This document shows positions 1 through 9,084 of a stretch of 64,000 nt of DNA, piece after piece. The notes under the pieces are model-generated. The model saw only the letters and a program-made list of their open reading frames with translations. It searched no databases and was not told the DNA's origin. Location: contig NZ_KN196470.1 of assembly GCF_000761445.1 (NCBI RefSeq), positions 417,843-481,842 on the forward strand. The letters are read 5' to 3'. The stretch is from Oleiagrimonas soli. GTDB taxonomy: Bacteria > Pseudomonadota > Gammaproteobacteria > Xanthomonadales > Rhodanobacteraceae. The first letter of the stretch is position 1. Each line of letters starts with the position of its first letter. Made by a program: the position numbers and the translations under genes.

Positions 1-1
1 G

Positions 2-337
2 CTGGTGTTCCGTACCCAGCGCGGCGTGGATTCGCTGGTCGACGGCAAGTTCACCCTGGGCGTGGACGCGGCGGCCGCGGCCGGCCCGGTTGGTCGCAAC
101 GCGCATGTTTCGACCGACACGCAGTTCAAGGCCGAGATCTATTCCTACTCGCGCTCGCGCGGCCTGTTCGCGGGCGTGGCCCTGAACGGCTCCGTGCTGC
201 GCATCGACTACGACGCCGACGCGGCGGTCTACGGCGCCGGCATCACCCCGCGCCGCATCTTCGAGGGCGGCGTGACCAACGTGCCCAATCAGGTGGTGGA
301 TTTCCGCGACCGCCTGGAGGAGTACACTGCGAAGTAG
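2..337 (+). CDS. SYLF (Ysc84-type) domain protein, C-terminal part
   Basis: This is the 3' end of a gene that begins before the window. The 111 visible residues carry the C-terminal half of a SYLF/Ysc84 domain: a GKFTLG stretch, AAGPVGR, and AEIYSYSRSRGLFAGVAL followed by an LRIDYD segment. SYLF proteins bind phosphoinositide or membrane lipids in eukaryotes. The bacterial ones are usually small exported proteins of unknown role. No signal peptide can be judged because the 5' end is missing. A strong intrinsic terminator follows the stop, so this transcript is separate from tatABC. The family call is firm; the function is not known. Confidence 0.85.
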   Translation: MVFRTQRGVDSLVDGKFTLGVDAAAAAGPVGRNAHVSTDTQFKAEIYSYSRSRGLFAGVALNGSVLRIDYDADAAVYGAGITPRRIFEGGVTNVPNQVVDFRDRLEEYTAK

Positions 338-363
338 CCCGGCGCGCGAATGCGGTCCGGACC

Positions 364-392
364 GGGCGATCCGTCACGCGGGTCGCCCTTTT
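364..392 (+). terminator. Rho-independent terminator after the SYLF gene
   Basis: A 10-bp stem (364-373 with 379-388, one G-T wobble) closes a five-base loop TCACG and is followed directly by TTTT (389-392). It lies 27 bases after the SYLF stop and 28 bases before the tatA start, so it separates the two units. Confidence 0.8.
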
Positions 393-420
393 ACTATGCT
401 GTTTTGATTGAGGAAACCCC

Positions 421-657
421 GTGAGCGTAGGTCCCTTCCAACTTTTGCTGATCGTGCTGATCATCGTGCTGCTGTTCGGCACCAAGAAGCTCGGCAATAT
501 CGGCTCCGACCTGGGCAAGGCGATTCGTGGCTTCAAGAAAGGCATGAGCGACGACGACAAGGACGACGATGCGGCCGAGAAGCTGAAGGCCGATGCCCCG
601 GCCGCGGATGCCAAGCGCGAGAGCGAGACGTCCTCGCAGGATCGTTCCGGTCACTGA
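421..657 (+). CDS. tatA: Twin-arginine translocase subunit TatA
   Basis: TatA forms the size-adaptable pore of the Tat system, which exports folded, twin-arginine-signal proteins across the inner membrane. The 78-residue product has the expected plan: an N-terminal membrane helix (residues 4-19, QLLLIVLIIVLLFG), the TK-KLGNIG hinge and an amphipathic helix with the GKAIRGFKKGM stretch, then a charged Asp/Lys-rich tail. The start is GTG at 421, preceded by GAGGAAA. It is first in a tatA-tatB-tatC operon; tatB follows after 18 bases. Length and motifs are normal for the family. Confidence 0.95.
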   Translation: MSVGPFQLLLIVLIIVLLFGTKKLGNIGSDLGKAIRGFKKGMSDDDKDDDAAEKLKADAPAADAKRESETSSQDRSGH

Positions 658-675
658 CCGGCACCGCGACGCGCC

Positions 676-1101
676 ATGTTCGATATCGGATTCGGCGAAC
701 TGCTGCTGATCGCGGTGGTGGCCCTGGTGGTGCTCGGTCCCGAGCGCCTGCCCGGCGCCGCGCGCACGGTCGGCACGCTGCTGCGTCGTCTGCGCAACGG
801 CTGGGAAAGCGTGCGCGCGGAGGTCGAGCGCGAGATCGAAGCCGAGGAGATGAAGCGCAAACTGAAGGAAGCGCAGGAGCACATCCGCGCGACCAGCGAG
901 CAGGCCAAGGCCAGCGTGCGAGAGAGTGCCGAACGCGTCCGCGAAGCCGCCGACGCGATGAAGGGTCAGCCGCTGCACGAAGACGACGATCCGCAGCGAC
1001 CGGCCGAAACCGAAGCAAACGCCGAGCAGGCCGATGCCGACGCGCCGGCATCGCGCCGCACCGACACCGCCGAACCGAGCGAGCGCCCCGATGAACGCTG
1101 A
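676..1101 (+). CDS. tatB: Sec-independent translocase subunit TatB
   Basis: TatB pairs with TatC as the receptor for twin-arginine signal peptides. The protein has 141 residues. It opens with MFDIGFGELLLIAVVALVVLG, the TatB membrane helix with its conserved Glu at position 8, then the PERLPGAARTVG hinge that distinguishes TatB from TatA. A long amphipathic, Glu/Arg-rich helix and an acidic disordered tail follow. The 3' end overlaps the tatC start by 11 bases, which suggests translational coupling. Confidence 0.95.
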   Translation: MFDIGFGELLLIAVVALVVLGPERLPGAARTVGTLLRRLRNGWESVRAEVEREIEAEEMKRKLKEAQEHIRATSEQAKASVRESAERVREAADAMKGQPLHEDDDPQRPAETEANAEQADADAPASRRTDTAEPSERPDER

Positions 1102-1852
1102 GGCCGACGAGCCGCAGGCCGAGGAAAGCCTGATCTCGCACCTGATCGAGCTGCGTTCGCGGCTGATCCGCAGCATCGTCGCGGTGCTGGTGCTGTTCGT
1201 GGCGCTGTTCCCGTTCCGCGAGTGGCTGTACACCGAACTGGCCGAGCCGCTCACCCGACACTTGCCGCATGGCGGACACCTGATCGCGACCGAGGTGTCC
1301 AGCCCGTTCTTCACGCCGATCAAGCTGACCGCGGTGCTGGCCCTGGTGCTGGCGATGCCGGTGGTGATCTATCAGGCCTGGGCCTTCGTCAGCCCTGGTC
1401 TGTACCGGCACGAGAAACGCCTGGCGCGTCCGCTGCTGGTGTCGGCGGTGCTGCTGTTCTACACCGGCTGCGCGTTCGCCTATTTTCTGGTGATGCCGGC
1501 CGCGTTCCGCTTCCTGACGGCGGTGACGCCGCAGGGCGTGGAAATGATGACCGACATCAACCACTACCTCAGCTTCGTGCTGACGCTGTTCTTCGCCTTC
1601 GGCCTGTGCTTCGAGGTGCCGGTGGCGGTGGTGATCCTGGTCGCGATCGGCCTGCTGTCGGTCGACAAGCTGCGCAAGTCGCGGCCCTACGTGGTCGTGG
1701 TCTGCTTCGCCCTGGCCGCCGTGCTGACGCCCCCCGACGTGATGTCGCAGGTGCTGCTGGCGGTGCCGATGTACCTGCTGTTCGAGGCCGGTATTCTGGC
1801 GTCGACGCTGCTGGTGCGCACTGACGGCGATACGGCCGACGCGGACGACTGA
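1091..1852 (+). CDS. tatC: Twin-arginine translocase subunit TatC
   Basis: TatC is the six-helix membrane receptor that recognises the twin-arginine motif. From ATG at 1091 the product is 253 residues, the usual TatC length. Diagnostic pieces are the N-terminal LISHLIELRSRLI segment, the PFFTPIKL loop, and FVSPGLYRHEKR with the conserved Pro-Gly-Leu and Glu. A longer reading from 1034 would overlap tatB by 68 bases, so the later ATG inside the tatB end is preferred. It is the last gene of tatABC and converges on the leftward ctpA-like gene 17 bases away. Confidence 0.95.
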   Translation: MNAEADEPQAEESLISHLIELRSRLIRSIVAVLVLFVALFPFREWLYTELAEPLTRHLPHGGHLIATEVSSPFFTPIKLTAVLALVLAMPVVIYQAWAFVSPGLYRHEKRLARPLLVSAVLLFYTGCAFAYFLVMPAAFRFLTAVTPQGVEMMTDINHYLSFVLTLFFAFGLCFEVPVAVVILVAIGLLSVDKLRKSRPYVVVVCFALAAVLTPPDVMSQVLLAVPMYLLFEAGILASTLLVRTDGDTADADD

Positions 1853-1869
1853 CGTCGACGGCGAGCCGT

Positions 1870-3216
1870 CTAGTGCGCGGTCGCGGCTGCGTTCTTGCGG
1901 CTCAGCGCCAATCCCTTCAACACATTCAGCGCCTGCGCCAGGGCGTAGTCGCTGCGCGCCAAGGCGCCGTCGTCGTCCGGCTTGATCGGCGTCGGGCGGG
2001 TGGTGTCCGGCGCTTCATTGGCGAGGTGGTTGGGCAGGTCGGCCTCGGAACCGATCAGTGAGGGACCGTGGTCGCCGGCGCGGGCGACGAGGTCGGCGAT
2101 GCGGATGTCCGGCGTGATGCCCTCGGCCTGGATCGAGCGGCCGCTCGGCGTGTAGTAGCGCGCCGTGGTCAGCTTGATGGCGTGGTTCTCGTCGACCGGG
2201 ATCACGGTCTGCACCACGCCCTTGCCGAAGGTGCGTCGGCCCATCACCAGGGCGCGGCGGTTGTCCTGCAATGCGCCGGCGACGATCTCGGCCGCCGAGG
2301 CCGTGCCGTTGTCGACCAGCAGGATCAGCGGCGCGCCGTGCAGGATGTCGCCCGGGGTGGCGTCGAAGCTCATGTTGGCGTCGGCCAGGCGGCCGCGCGT
2401 GCTGACGATGCGGCCGCTATCGAGGAAGGCGTTGCTGACGCCGACGGCGGCGGTCACCAGCCCGCCGGGATTGCTGCGCAGGTCGAGCACGGCGCCTTTC
2501 TGCGGGCCGTGCTTCTTTTCCAGTGCGGCGAATTTGCTCTGCAGGTCGTCGACGGTATCGGCCTGGAACTGGCTGATGCGGATGTAGGCGTAGCCTGGCT
2601 CCAGTTCGCGCACGTTGACGCTGGTCAGTGCGATGCGCTCGCGCGTCATGGCGATGTCGGTCGGTACGCTGGATTTCTCGTGCACCACGGTCAGGGTGAT
2701 TTTCGTGCCCGGTTCGCCACGCAATTTGGCGATGGAGGCATCGACGTCGTCGGGATCGACCGGCGCCTGGTCGACCTTCAGGATCACGTCGCCCGGCTTG
2801 ATGCCGGCGCGCGCGGCCGGCGAACCGTCCAGCGGCGCGACCACCATCAGTTCGCCGTTGACCTGCGCCACTTCCACGCCCAGTCCGCCGTAGCGGCCGC
2901 TGGTGTCCTCGTCGAGCGTGTCCAGGCCCTGGCGGTCGAGGTAGGCGCTGTGCGGATCGAGGCCGGCCAGCATGCCGGAAATGGCCTTGTCCATCAGTTC
3001 GCGGTTGCTGACTTTCTCCACGTAGGCCTGGCGGATGATTTCGTAGGCGCGGGTGAAGTTGCGGATGTCGCGCAGATCGACGCTGTCGTCCTGCGCCGCG
3101 GTGCTGGCGGCAGGCGCGGGTGCGGACGTCGCGGACGCCGGCGTCTGCGCGGCGCGCATGGGACCGGACCATGCCAGGGCCGGCAGCAGGACGAGCAACA
3201 ACATCGCGTGGCGCAT
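1870..3216 (-). CDS. ctpA: S41 family carboxyl-terminal processing protease
   Basis: An exported serine protease of the CtpA/Prc class that trims C-termini of periplasmic or envelope proteins. The 448-residue product starts with a hydrophobic signal (MRHAMLLLVLLPALAW) and a low-complexity Ala/Pro/Thr linker. A PDZ domain follows (GGLGVEVAQVNGELMVV through GIKPGDVILKVD), then the S41 core. The catalytic Ser lies in DNGTASAAEIV and the partner Lys in RRTFGKGVVQT. The in-frame reading that extends to 4326 is a shadow of the neighbouring envC-like gene, so ATG 3216 is the start. The gene upstream on the same strand is the EnvC-like gene, 26 bases away. That pairing is common in proteobacteria and points to joint work on cell-wall remodelling. 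Confidence 0.93.
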   Translation of the reverse strand: MRHAMLLLVLLPALAWSGPMRAAQTPASATSAPAPAASTAAQDDSVDLRDIRNFTRAYEIIRQAYVEKVSNRELMDKAISGMLAGLDPHSAYLDRQGLDTLDEDTSGRYGGLGVEVAQVNGELMVVAPLDGSPAARAGIKPGDVILKVDQAPVDPDDVDASIAKLRGEPGTKITLTVVHEKSSVPTDIAMTRERIALTSVNVRELEPGYAYIRISQFQADTVDDLQSKFAALEKKHGPQKGAVLDLRSNPGGLVTAAVGVSNAFLDSGRIVSTRGRLADANMSFDATPGDILHGAPLILLVDNGTASAAEIVAGALQDNRRALVMGRRTFGKGVVQTVIPVDENHAIKLTTARYYTPSGRSIQAEGITPDIRIADLVARAGDHGPSLIGSEADLPNHLANEAPDTTRPTPIKPDDDGALARSDYALAQALNVLKGLALSRKNAAATAH

Positions 3217-3242
3217 GAAGATCTCCGATCGGTGCGCGGGAG

Positions 3243-4400
3243 TCAGGGACGTTTGGACAGCCAGGGCCGCGGGTCCACGGCCTTGCCCTGGTGTCGCAAT
3301 CCGAAATATACGCCTTCGTGGCCGCCGGTCTCGATGCCCACGGTGCCGAGGCTGTCGCCGGCGTTGACCCAGTCGCCGACGTCGCGCAGCAGCGATTCGT
3401 TGTCGCCGTACAGGCTCATCCAGCCGTTGCCGTGGTCGACGATGATCAGCATGCCGTAACCGCGCAGCCAGTTGGCGAAGGCGATGCGGCCGTGAGCGAC
3501 GGCGCGCACGGTGCTGCCGCGTTTGGCGTCGATGCTGACGCCGTCGCCGTTGCGCACCAGCTTGCCGCGCACCGGCCAGGGCAGATGACCGCGGCGCTTG
3601 GCGAATGGCGTGTCGTCGGGCAGCGAGCGCGGAATGTCGGCGAACACGTTGCTCAGACGCGCGATCAGGTCGCTGAGGTTCTTCTGGTTGCGTTGCAGTT
3701 GGCTGAGCTGTTGCCCCTGCTGCTTGAGCTGGTCCTGTACCTTGGCGAGCAGGGCGCGCTGGCGGTCGCGCGCGTCGCTCAGCGCCTGCCGGTGCGCCTG
3801 GCGCTGCGCGCGTTCCTGCTGCAGCGCCTGTTGTTCGTCGGCGATCTGCTGCTGCAGCGTCTGCAGCTTGATCAGGTCCTGCATCAGGCTGCGGATGCGC
3901 TCGATGCGGTCGCGCTGGAAGTAGCGCGAGTAGGCCAGCGCGCGGCCGATGCGGGCGATGTCGTCGTCGCCCAGCAGCAGGCGCAGGTCGGAGCCGTGGC
4001 CGAGCGCGTAGGCGGCGCGCAGCAGGTCGGCCAGCGCCGCGCGCTGGGCGTGCAGTTTCGCCTGCAGCGGCTTGCGCTGGGCGTCGAGCTTGTCCAGTGC
4101 GTCGTGCTTGGCGGCGATGGCGGCGTCGCTCTCGCGGACCGCGCGCGCGGCGGCGTTGAGCTGGTCGGCCTGCCGGGCCAGCTCGGCATTGAGCTTGTCG
4201 CGGCGCGTGGACGTATCGCGCTGCTCGCGGGTGAGCTGCGCGATCTGCTTCTTCACCGCGTCCAGCTTGGCTTTGGCTTGGGCCTGCTGCTGCTTGGCGT
4301 CGTCCGCGTGCGACACGCGCGGCCATGCGCCGGCCAGCAGCGCCAGCAGCAGGAGGGTCGGCACGATGCCGCGACGGAGGAGACGGTGCGAGAGGATCAT
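3243..4400 (-). CDS. envC: EnvC-like murein hydrolase activator with degenerate LytM domain
   Basis: EnvC is a periplasmic divisome protein that activates AmiA/AmiB amidases at the septum. The 385-residue product has a signal peptide (MILSHRLLRRGIVPTLLLL, likely cut after SHA). A long Gln/Ala/Arg-rich coiled coil (about residues 33-245) and a C-terminal LytM/M23 domain (about 265-380) follow. In active M23 enzymes the last motif is HxH and an HxxxD motif precedes it. Here the matching places read EGVYFGLR and GDGVSID, so the zinc ligands are missing, as in E. coli EnvC: an activator rather than a hydrolase. ATG 4400 is chosen because GGAG stands just before it; ATG 4424 is an alternative. It lies directly upstream of the S41 protease and is probably co-transcribed. 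Confidence 0.9.
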   Translation of the reverse strand: MILSHRLLRRGIVPTLLLLALLAGAWPRVSHADDAKQQQAQAKAKLDAVKKQIAQLTREQRDTSTRRDKLNAELARQADQLNAAARAVRESDAAIAAKHDALDKLDAQRKPLQAKLHAQRAALADLLRAAYALGHGSDLRLLLGDDDIARIGRALAYSRYFQRDRIERIRSLMQDLIKLQTLQQQIADEQQALQQERAQRQAHRQALSDARDRQRALLAKVQDQLKQQGQQLSQLQRNQKNLSDLIARLSNVFADIPRSLPDDTPFAKRRGHLPWPVRGKLVRNGDGVSIDAKRGSTVRAVAHGRIAFANWLRGYGMLIIVDHGNGWMSLYGDNESLLRDVGDWVNAGDSLGTVGIETGGHEGVYFGLRHQGKAVDPRPWLSKRP

Positions 4401-4507
4401 GCCGCTCCGATTATGCCTTGCCATCGTCGTTGCGGGCGATGACCTGCGTGTGGCGGCGTCGGTCGCGGTCACCGACAATACAGCTTCGTTTCACGGAGTG
4501 TTGCGGC

Positions 4508-5278
4508 ATGTGCCTGATCGCCTTCGCCTGGCAGACGCATCCCCGCTGGCGGCTGGTGCTGCTGGCCAATCGCGACGAGTTCCACGCACGGCCGACCGCG
4601 CCGCTGGCGCGCTGGGACGATGCGTCGGGTCTGGTCGCGGGGCGCGACCTGCAAGCCGGCGGCACCTGGCTGGGCGCGTGCCCCGGCGGTCGCGTGGCGA
4701 CCGTGACCAACGTGCGCGATCCGGGGCACGGCGGCGAGGGCGCTTCGCGCGGGCTGCTGGTCAGCGACTACCTGCGCAGCGACGAAGCCTGCCGCGACTG
4801 GACCGCCGCGCTGGAGTCGCGCGCGGCAACCTATCGACCGTTCAATCTGCTGTGCTTCGATGCGGAAAGCGCCTGCTACGTGGGCAACCATCCGCGCGGC
4901 AAGCGGCGCACGGTCGAGGCTGGCGTGCATGGTTTGTCGAACGCGGATTTCGGCACGCCGTGGCCGAAGACGCAGGCGCTGATGACGCATCTGCAGCGCT
5001 GGATCGACCGCGATGAGGACGATGTCGCGCCGCTGTGGGACGCGCTGGCCGATCCGGCCGAATGGCCCGACGCGATGCTGCCCGATACCGGCGTGGGCAT
5101 CGAGCGCGAGCGCATGCTGTCGGCGGCGTTCATTCGTGGACGCACCTACGGCACCCGCGCCAGCACCCTGGTGCGGGTGGCTCGCGACGGCGCGGTGCAC
5201 ATCGCCGAGCGGCGTTTCGGACCGGAAGGCGTGTTCGAGGGCGAAAGCGCGTTGTCGTTGCCGTCAATGCGTGTCTGA
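4508..5278 (+). CDS. NRDE/TANGO2 family protein
   Basis: A 256-residue protein of the transport-and-Golgi-organisation 2 (NRDE) family. It opens with [24 protein letters not shown], containing the namesake Asn-Arg-Asp-Glu motif. GTWLGA, a TNVRDPG loop and a Gly-Leu-Ser-Asn motif also match. The N-terminal Cys directly after Met recalls Ntn-hydrolase-like family members, but that is inference. The bacterial function is unsettled; eukaryotic TANGO2 has been linked to haem or lipid handling. The ATG at 4508 is chosen because the conserved family start is there. The 3' end overlaps the convergent sigma-54 activator gene by 15 bases. Confidence 0.88.
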   Translation: MCLIAFAWQTHPRWRLVLLANRDEFHARPTAPLARWDDASGLVAGRDLQAGGTWLGACPGGRVATVTNVRDPGHGGEGASRGLLVSDYLRSDEACRDWTAALESRAATYRPFNLLCFDAESACYVGNHPRGKRRTVEAGVHGLSNADFGTPWPKTQALMTHLQRWIDRDEDDVAPLWDALADPAEWPDAMLPDTGVGIERERMLSAAFIRGRTYGTRASTLVRVARDGAVHIAERRFGPEGVFEGESALSLPSMRV

Positions 5279-7162
5279 GGCGCGCGCGGCGTCGACACCG
5301 AGTTTGCGGTAGAGCGTGCTGCGGCTGATGCCGAGCTTGCGCGCGGCGGCCGAGACGTTGCCGTCGCAGGCGTCGAGCGCGGCGCGCATGGCTTCGAGTT
5401 GCAGCTGCTCCATCGCCGGGACGTCGCCGTCGACCAGCCGCAGGCGCGCGCTCTGCATGGCGTCCGGGGCGGGCCGCAGTTCGGCGGGCAGGTCGTCGAC
5501 GCCGACGGCGCGGCCGGGCGTGCCGAGCGCGAGCAAGGTGCGCAGTGCGCCCAGCAACTGACGCATGTTGCCCGGCCAGGGCAGCTGCGCCAGATGCTGC
5601 AGCGTCTCGGGCGCCAGCGGCATGTCCTGCTCGTCGCCGCCGAGGTTATGCCATAGCTGTGCGATCCGTTCGGCCAGATCGGCCTGCGCGCGCAGCGGCG
5701 GCAGGTGCAGCGTGGTCTGCGCGATGCGGTAGTAGAGATCGGCGCGGAAGCGGCCGCTTTCGACGTCGGCGGCGATGTCGCGATGGCTGGCGGCGATCAC
5801 CGCGAAATCCACCGGCGTGGCGCGGCCGCCGCCGAGCGGCGTGACTTCTCGCTCCTGCAACACGCGCAGCAGACGCGTCTGCAGGGCGGCCGGCATGTCG
5901 CCGATTTCGTCCAGGAACAGCACGCCGCCGTCGGCGTCGCGCAGCAGGCCGGTGGCGCCTTCGCGACGTGCGCCGGTGAAGGCGCCCGGGCGGTAGCCGA
6001 ACAGCTCGGACTCGATCAGGTTCTCCGGCAGCGCGGCGCAGTTGACCGCCACGAACGGCGCGTCGGCGCGTAGGCTGCGCCGATGCAGTTCGCGCGCGGT
6101 GACTTCCTTGCCGCTGCCGGTCTCGCCCTGCAGCAGCACCGGGATGTCGGCGTCGATCAGGCGCGCGTGGCGTTGCAGCGCCTCCTGCATGGCGGCATCG
6201 AACACCGGCGCGACCGCGCGATTGGCTGCACGCTGCGATGTGGCGCGGCGTGTGGTGCGCGGCAGTCGCGCCGGGATCACGTCGCGTTGCGCCTGGAACG
6301 CGGTGCCGCCCGGTCCGCGCAGTTCCTGCACGCCGTGGCCGCGCGGTTGCGCGGACTCGAACAGACTGTTGTAGCGGCAGCGGCCGACTTCGCTCCAGTC
6401 GACGCCGAGCATGTCCAGCGCGTAGCGGTTGGCGGCGACCAGGTGATGATCCTCGAACACCAGCACGCCCTCGCGGTGGGTGCCGAGCAGCGCGGCGTCG
6501 GCATGCAGGCGGATCACTTCGCGCCCGGCCAGCTCGCGTTCCAGCAGGCGGCGTTCGATCTGGTCGACGGCGAAGCGCACCATGCCCAGCGCGTGCACGT
6601 GATGCACGCTGGCTTCGCCGGACAGATCGAGCAGGCCGACGGTATGGCCGCGGCCGTCGAGGATCGGCGAAGCGGAGCAGCTGAGCACGCGATGCGCGCC
6701 GAAGTAATGTTCCGCGCCGCGCACTTCGACCGGGCGCTTTTCGTGCAGCGCGGTGCCGATGGCGTTGGTGCCGGTCTGGTTTTCGCTCCAGGTCACGCCC
6801 GGGCGCAGCGCCACGCGCGCGGCCTTGTCGAGGAAGTCCGCGCTGCCCATGGCGTCGAGGATGAGGCCGTCGGGCGCGGTCAGGATCACCACGCTGCCGG
6901 TGGCCTGGGCGTCGGTGTAGAGCGCTTCCATCTCGGGACGGCACAGACGGCACAGTTCCTCGTAGCGCTCGCGCAGGGCGCGCACGGCGGCCTGTTCCTG
7001 CGGACCGGTGTCCAGTCGCGCGTCGCTGGTCAGGCCCAGCGCGCGGCAGCGGTTCCACGATTGCGCGATGGTGTCGGATACCAGTCCGCGCGGCGGCAGG
7101 CCGGCCTCGAAGAAACGGCGGCGCGCGGAACGGATGCTGTCGGTGGAGAGGCTGCGGCGCAT
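5264..7162 (-). CDS. Sigma-54-dependent activator, AcoR type (GAF-AAA-Fis)
   Basis: A 632-residue enhancer-binding protein. The N-terminal region (about residues 60-200) is a GAF-like sensor of the AcoR group, followed by a PAS-like stretch (about 225-270). The AAA+ domain has Walker A GETGSGKE (Lys352), the sigma-54 contact loop GAFTGA (393-398) and Walker [13 protein letters not shown]. The C-terminal Fis-type helix-turn-helix reads [17 protein letters not shown]. It is divergent from the aldehyde/alcohol dehydrogenase operon, and the gap holds a sigma-54 promoter and a perfect inverted repeat. It therefore very probably activates that operon in response to an alcohol, aldehyde or a downstream metabolite. 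Related regulators control acetoin and alcohol catabolism. Confidence 0.92.
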   Translation of the reverse strand: MRRSLSTDSIRSARRRFFEAGLPPRGLVSDTIAQSWNRCRALGLTSDARLDTGPQEQAAVRALRERYEELCRLCRPEMEALYTDAQATGSVVILTAPDGLILDAMGSADFLDKAARVALRPGVTWSENQTGTNAIGTALHEKRPVEVRGAEHYFGAHRVLSCSASPILDGRGHTVGLLDLSGEASVHHVHALGMVRFAVDQIERRLLERELAGREVIRLHADAALLGTHREGVLVFEDHHLVAANRYALDMLGVDWSEVGRCRYNSLFESAQPRGHGVQELRGPGGTAFQAQRDVIPARLPRTTRRATSQRAANRAVAPVFDAAMQEALQRHARLIDADIPVLLQGETGSGKEVTARELHRRSLRADAPFVAVNCAALPENLIESELFGYRPGAFTGARREGATGLLRDADGGVLFLDEIGDMPAALQTRLLRVLQEREVTPLGGGRATPVDFAVIAASHRDIAADVESGRFRADLYYRIAQTTLHLPPLRAQADLAERIAQLWHNLGGDEQDMPLAPETLQHLAQLPWPGNMRQLLGALRTLLALGTPGRAVGVDDLPAELRPAPDAMQSARLRLVDGDVPAMEQLQLEAMRAALDACDGNVSAAARKLGISRSTLYRKLGVDAARASDTH

Positions 7163-7174
7163 GGCGAACTCCCG

Positions 7175-7195
7175 ACTGTCGCATTCTGCGACAGT
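7175..7195. promoter_or_regulatory. Perfect inverted repeat, likely upstream activator site
   Basis: ACTGTCGCA (7175-7183) and TGCGACAGT (7187-7195) form a perfect 9-bp dyad around a TTC spacer. It lies 12 bases from the regulator start and about 165 bases upstream of the sigma-54 promoter, the normal distance for an enhancer. TGTCTC half-site-like words recur at 7195-7200, 7208-7213 and 7315-7320. Assignment to the adjacent AcoR-type activator is inferred from position. Confidence 0.65.
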
Positions 7196-7357
7196 GTCTC
7201 AGGCGACTGTCTCCCTACAGATCACACAAACGCCCGGCAGTGCAAGTGCTGCGTGCGGCGGATGGTCTCAGGTCGATGCGGTCGGTTGACGTAACTTCAT
7301 GTAAAGAAAGACATTGTCTCGGAATGTGTCGAACTGCGAATCGTTCCCGCATGCACT

Positions 7358-7373
7358 TGGCACGCCCTGTGCG
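7358..7373 (+). promoter_or_regulatory. Sigma-54 (-24/-12) promoter of the dehydrogenase operon
   Basis: The sequence TTGGCACG followed by CCCTGTGC has GG at 7359-7360 and GC at 7371-7372, exactly ten bases apart, the invariant sigma-54 spacing. The expected start of transcription is near 7384, about 27 bases before the aldehyde dehydrogenase ATG. The divergent gene encodes a sigma-54 activator, which supports the call. Confidence 0.8.
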
Positions 7374-7410
7374 TAGTCCCGTACACCTTCTTCAACACGG
7401 GAGCGAGGAC

Positions 7411-8931
<1,521 letters not shown>

Positions 8932-8945
8932 TCGACGTCACGCAA

Positions 8946-8971
8946 GGACCGGCCGCGCGAGCGGCCGGTCC
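8946..8971. other. Perfect 11-bp hairpin with GCGA tetraloop
   Basis: GGACCGGCCGC (8946-8956) pairs completely with 8961-8971 around a GNRA-type GCGA loop. It sits 14 bases after the aldehyde dehydrogenase stop and 113 bases before the next start. No T-run follows, so it is either a weak terminator or an mRNA-stabilising or processing element that sets the dose of the two dehydrogenases. Confidence 0.6.
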
Positions 8972-9084
8972 GCATTCCGCTCCCCGGTATTCATGCGCGC
9001 GCCGCACGGCGTCGTGAAGAACGCTGTACGCGCGCATCGCGAACCGGACGGGCGACAACAAGAACAAACGGGAGGAGAACACCG

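Noticed and set aside
1857..1870. GACGGC-GA-GCCGTC palindrome between tatC and the protease gene
   Set aside because: Six-base arms with a two-base loop and no T-run; too weak to call a terminator in GC-rich DNA.
3217..4326. N-terminal extension of the S41 protease reading frame by 370 residues
   Set aside because: It runs through the EnvC-like gene in another frame and is rich in Arg/Ala/Gln; the signal peptide begins only at ATG 3216.
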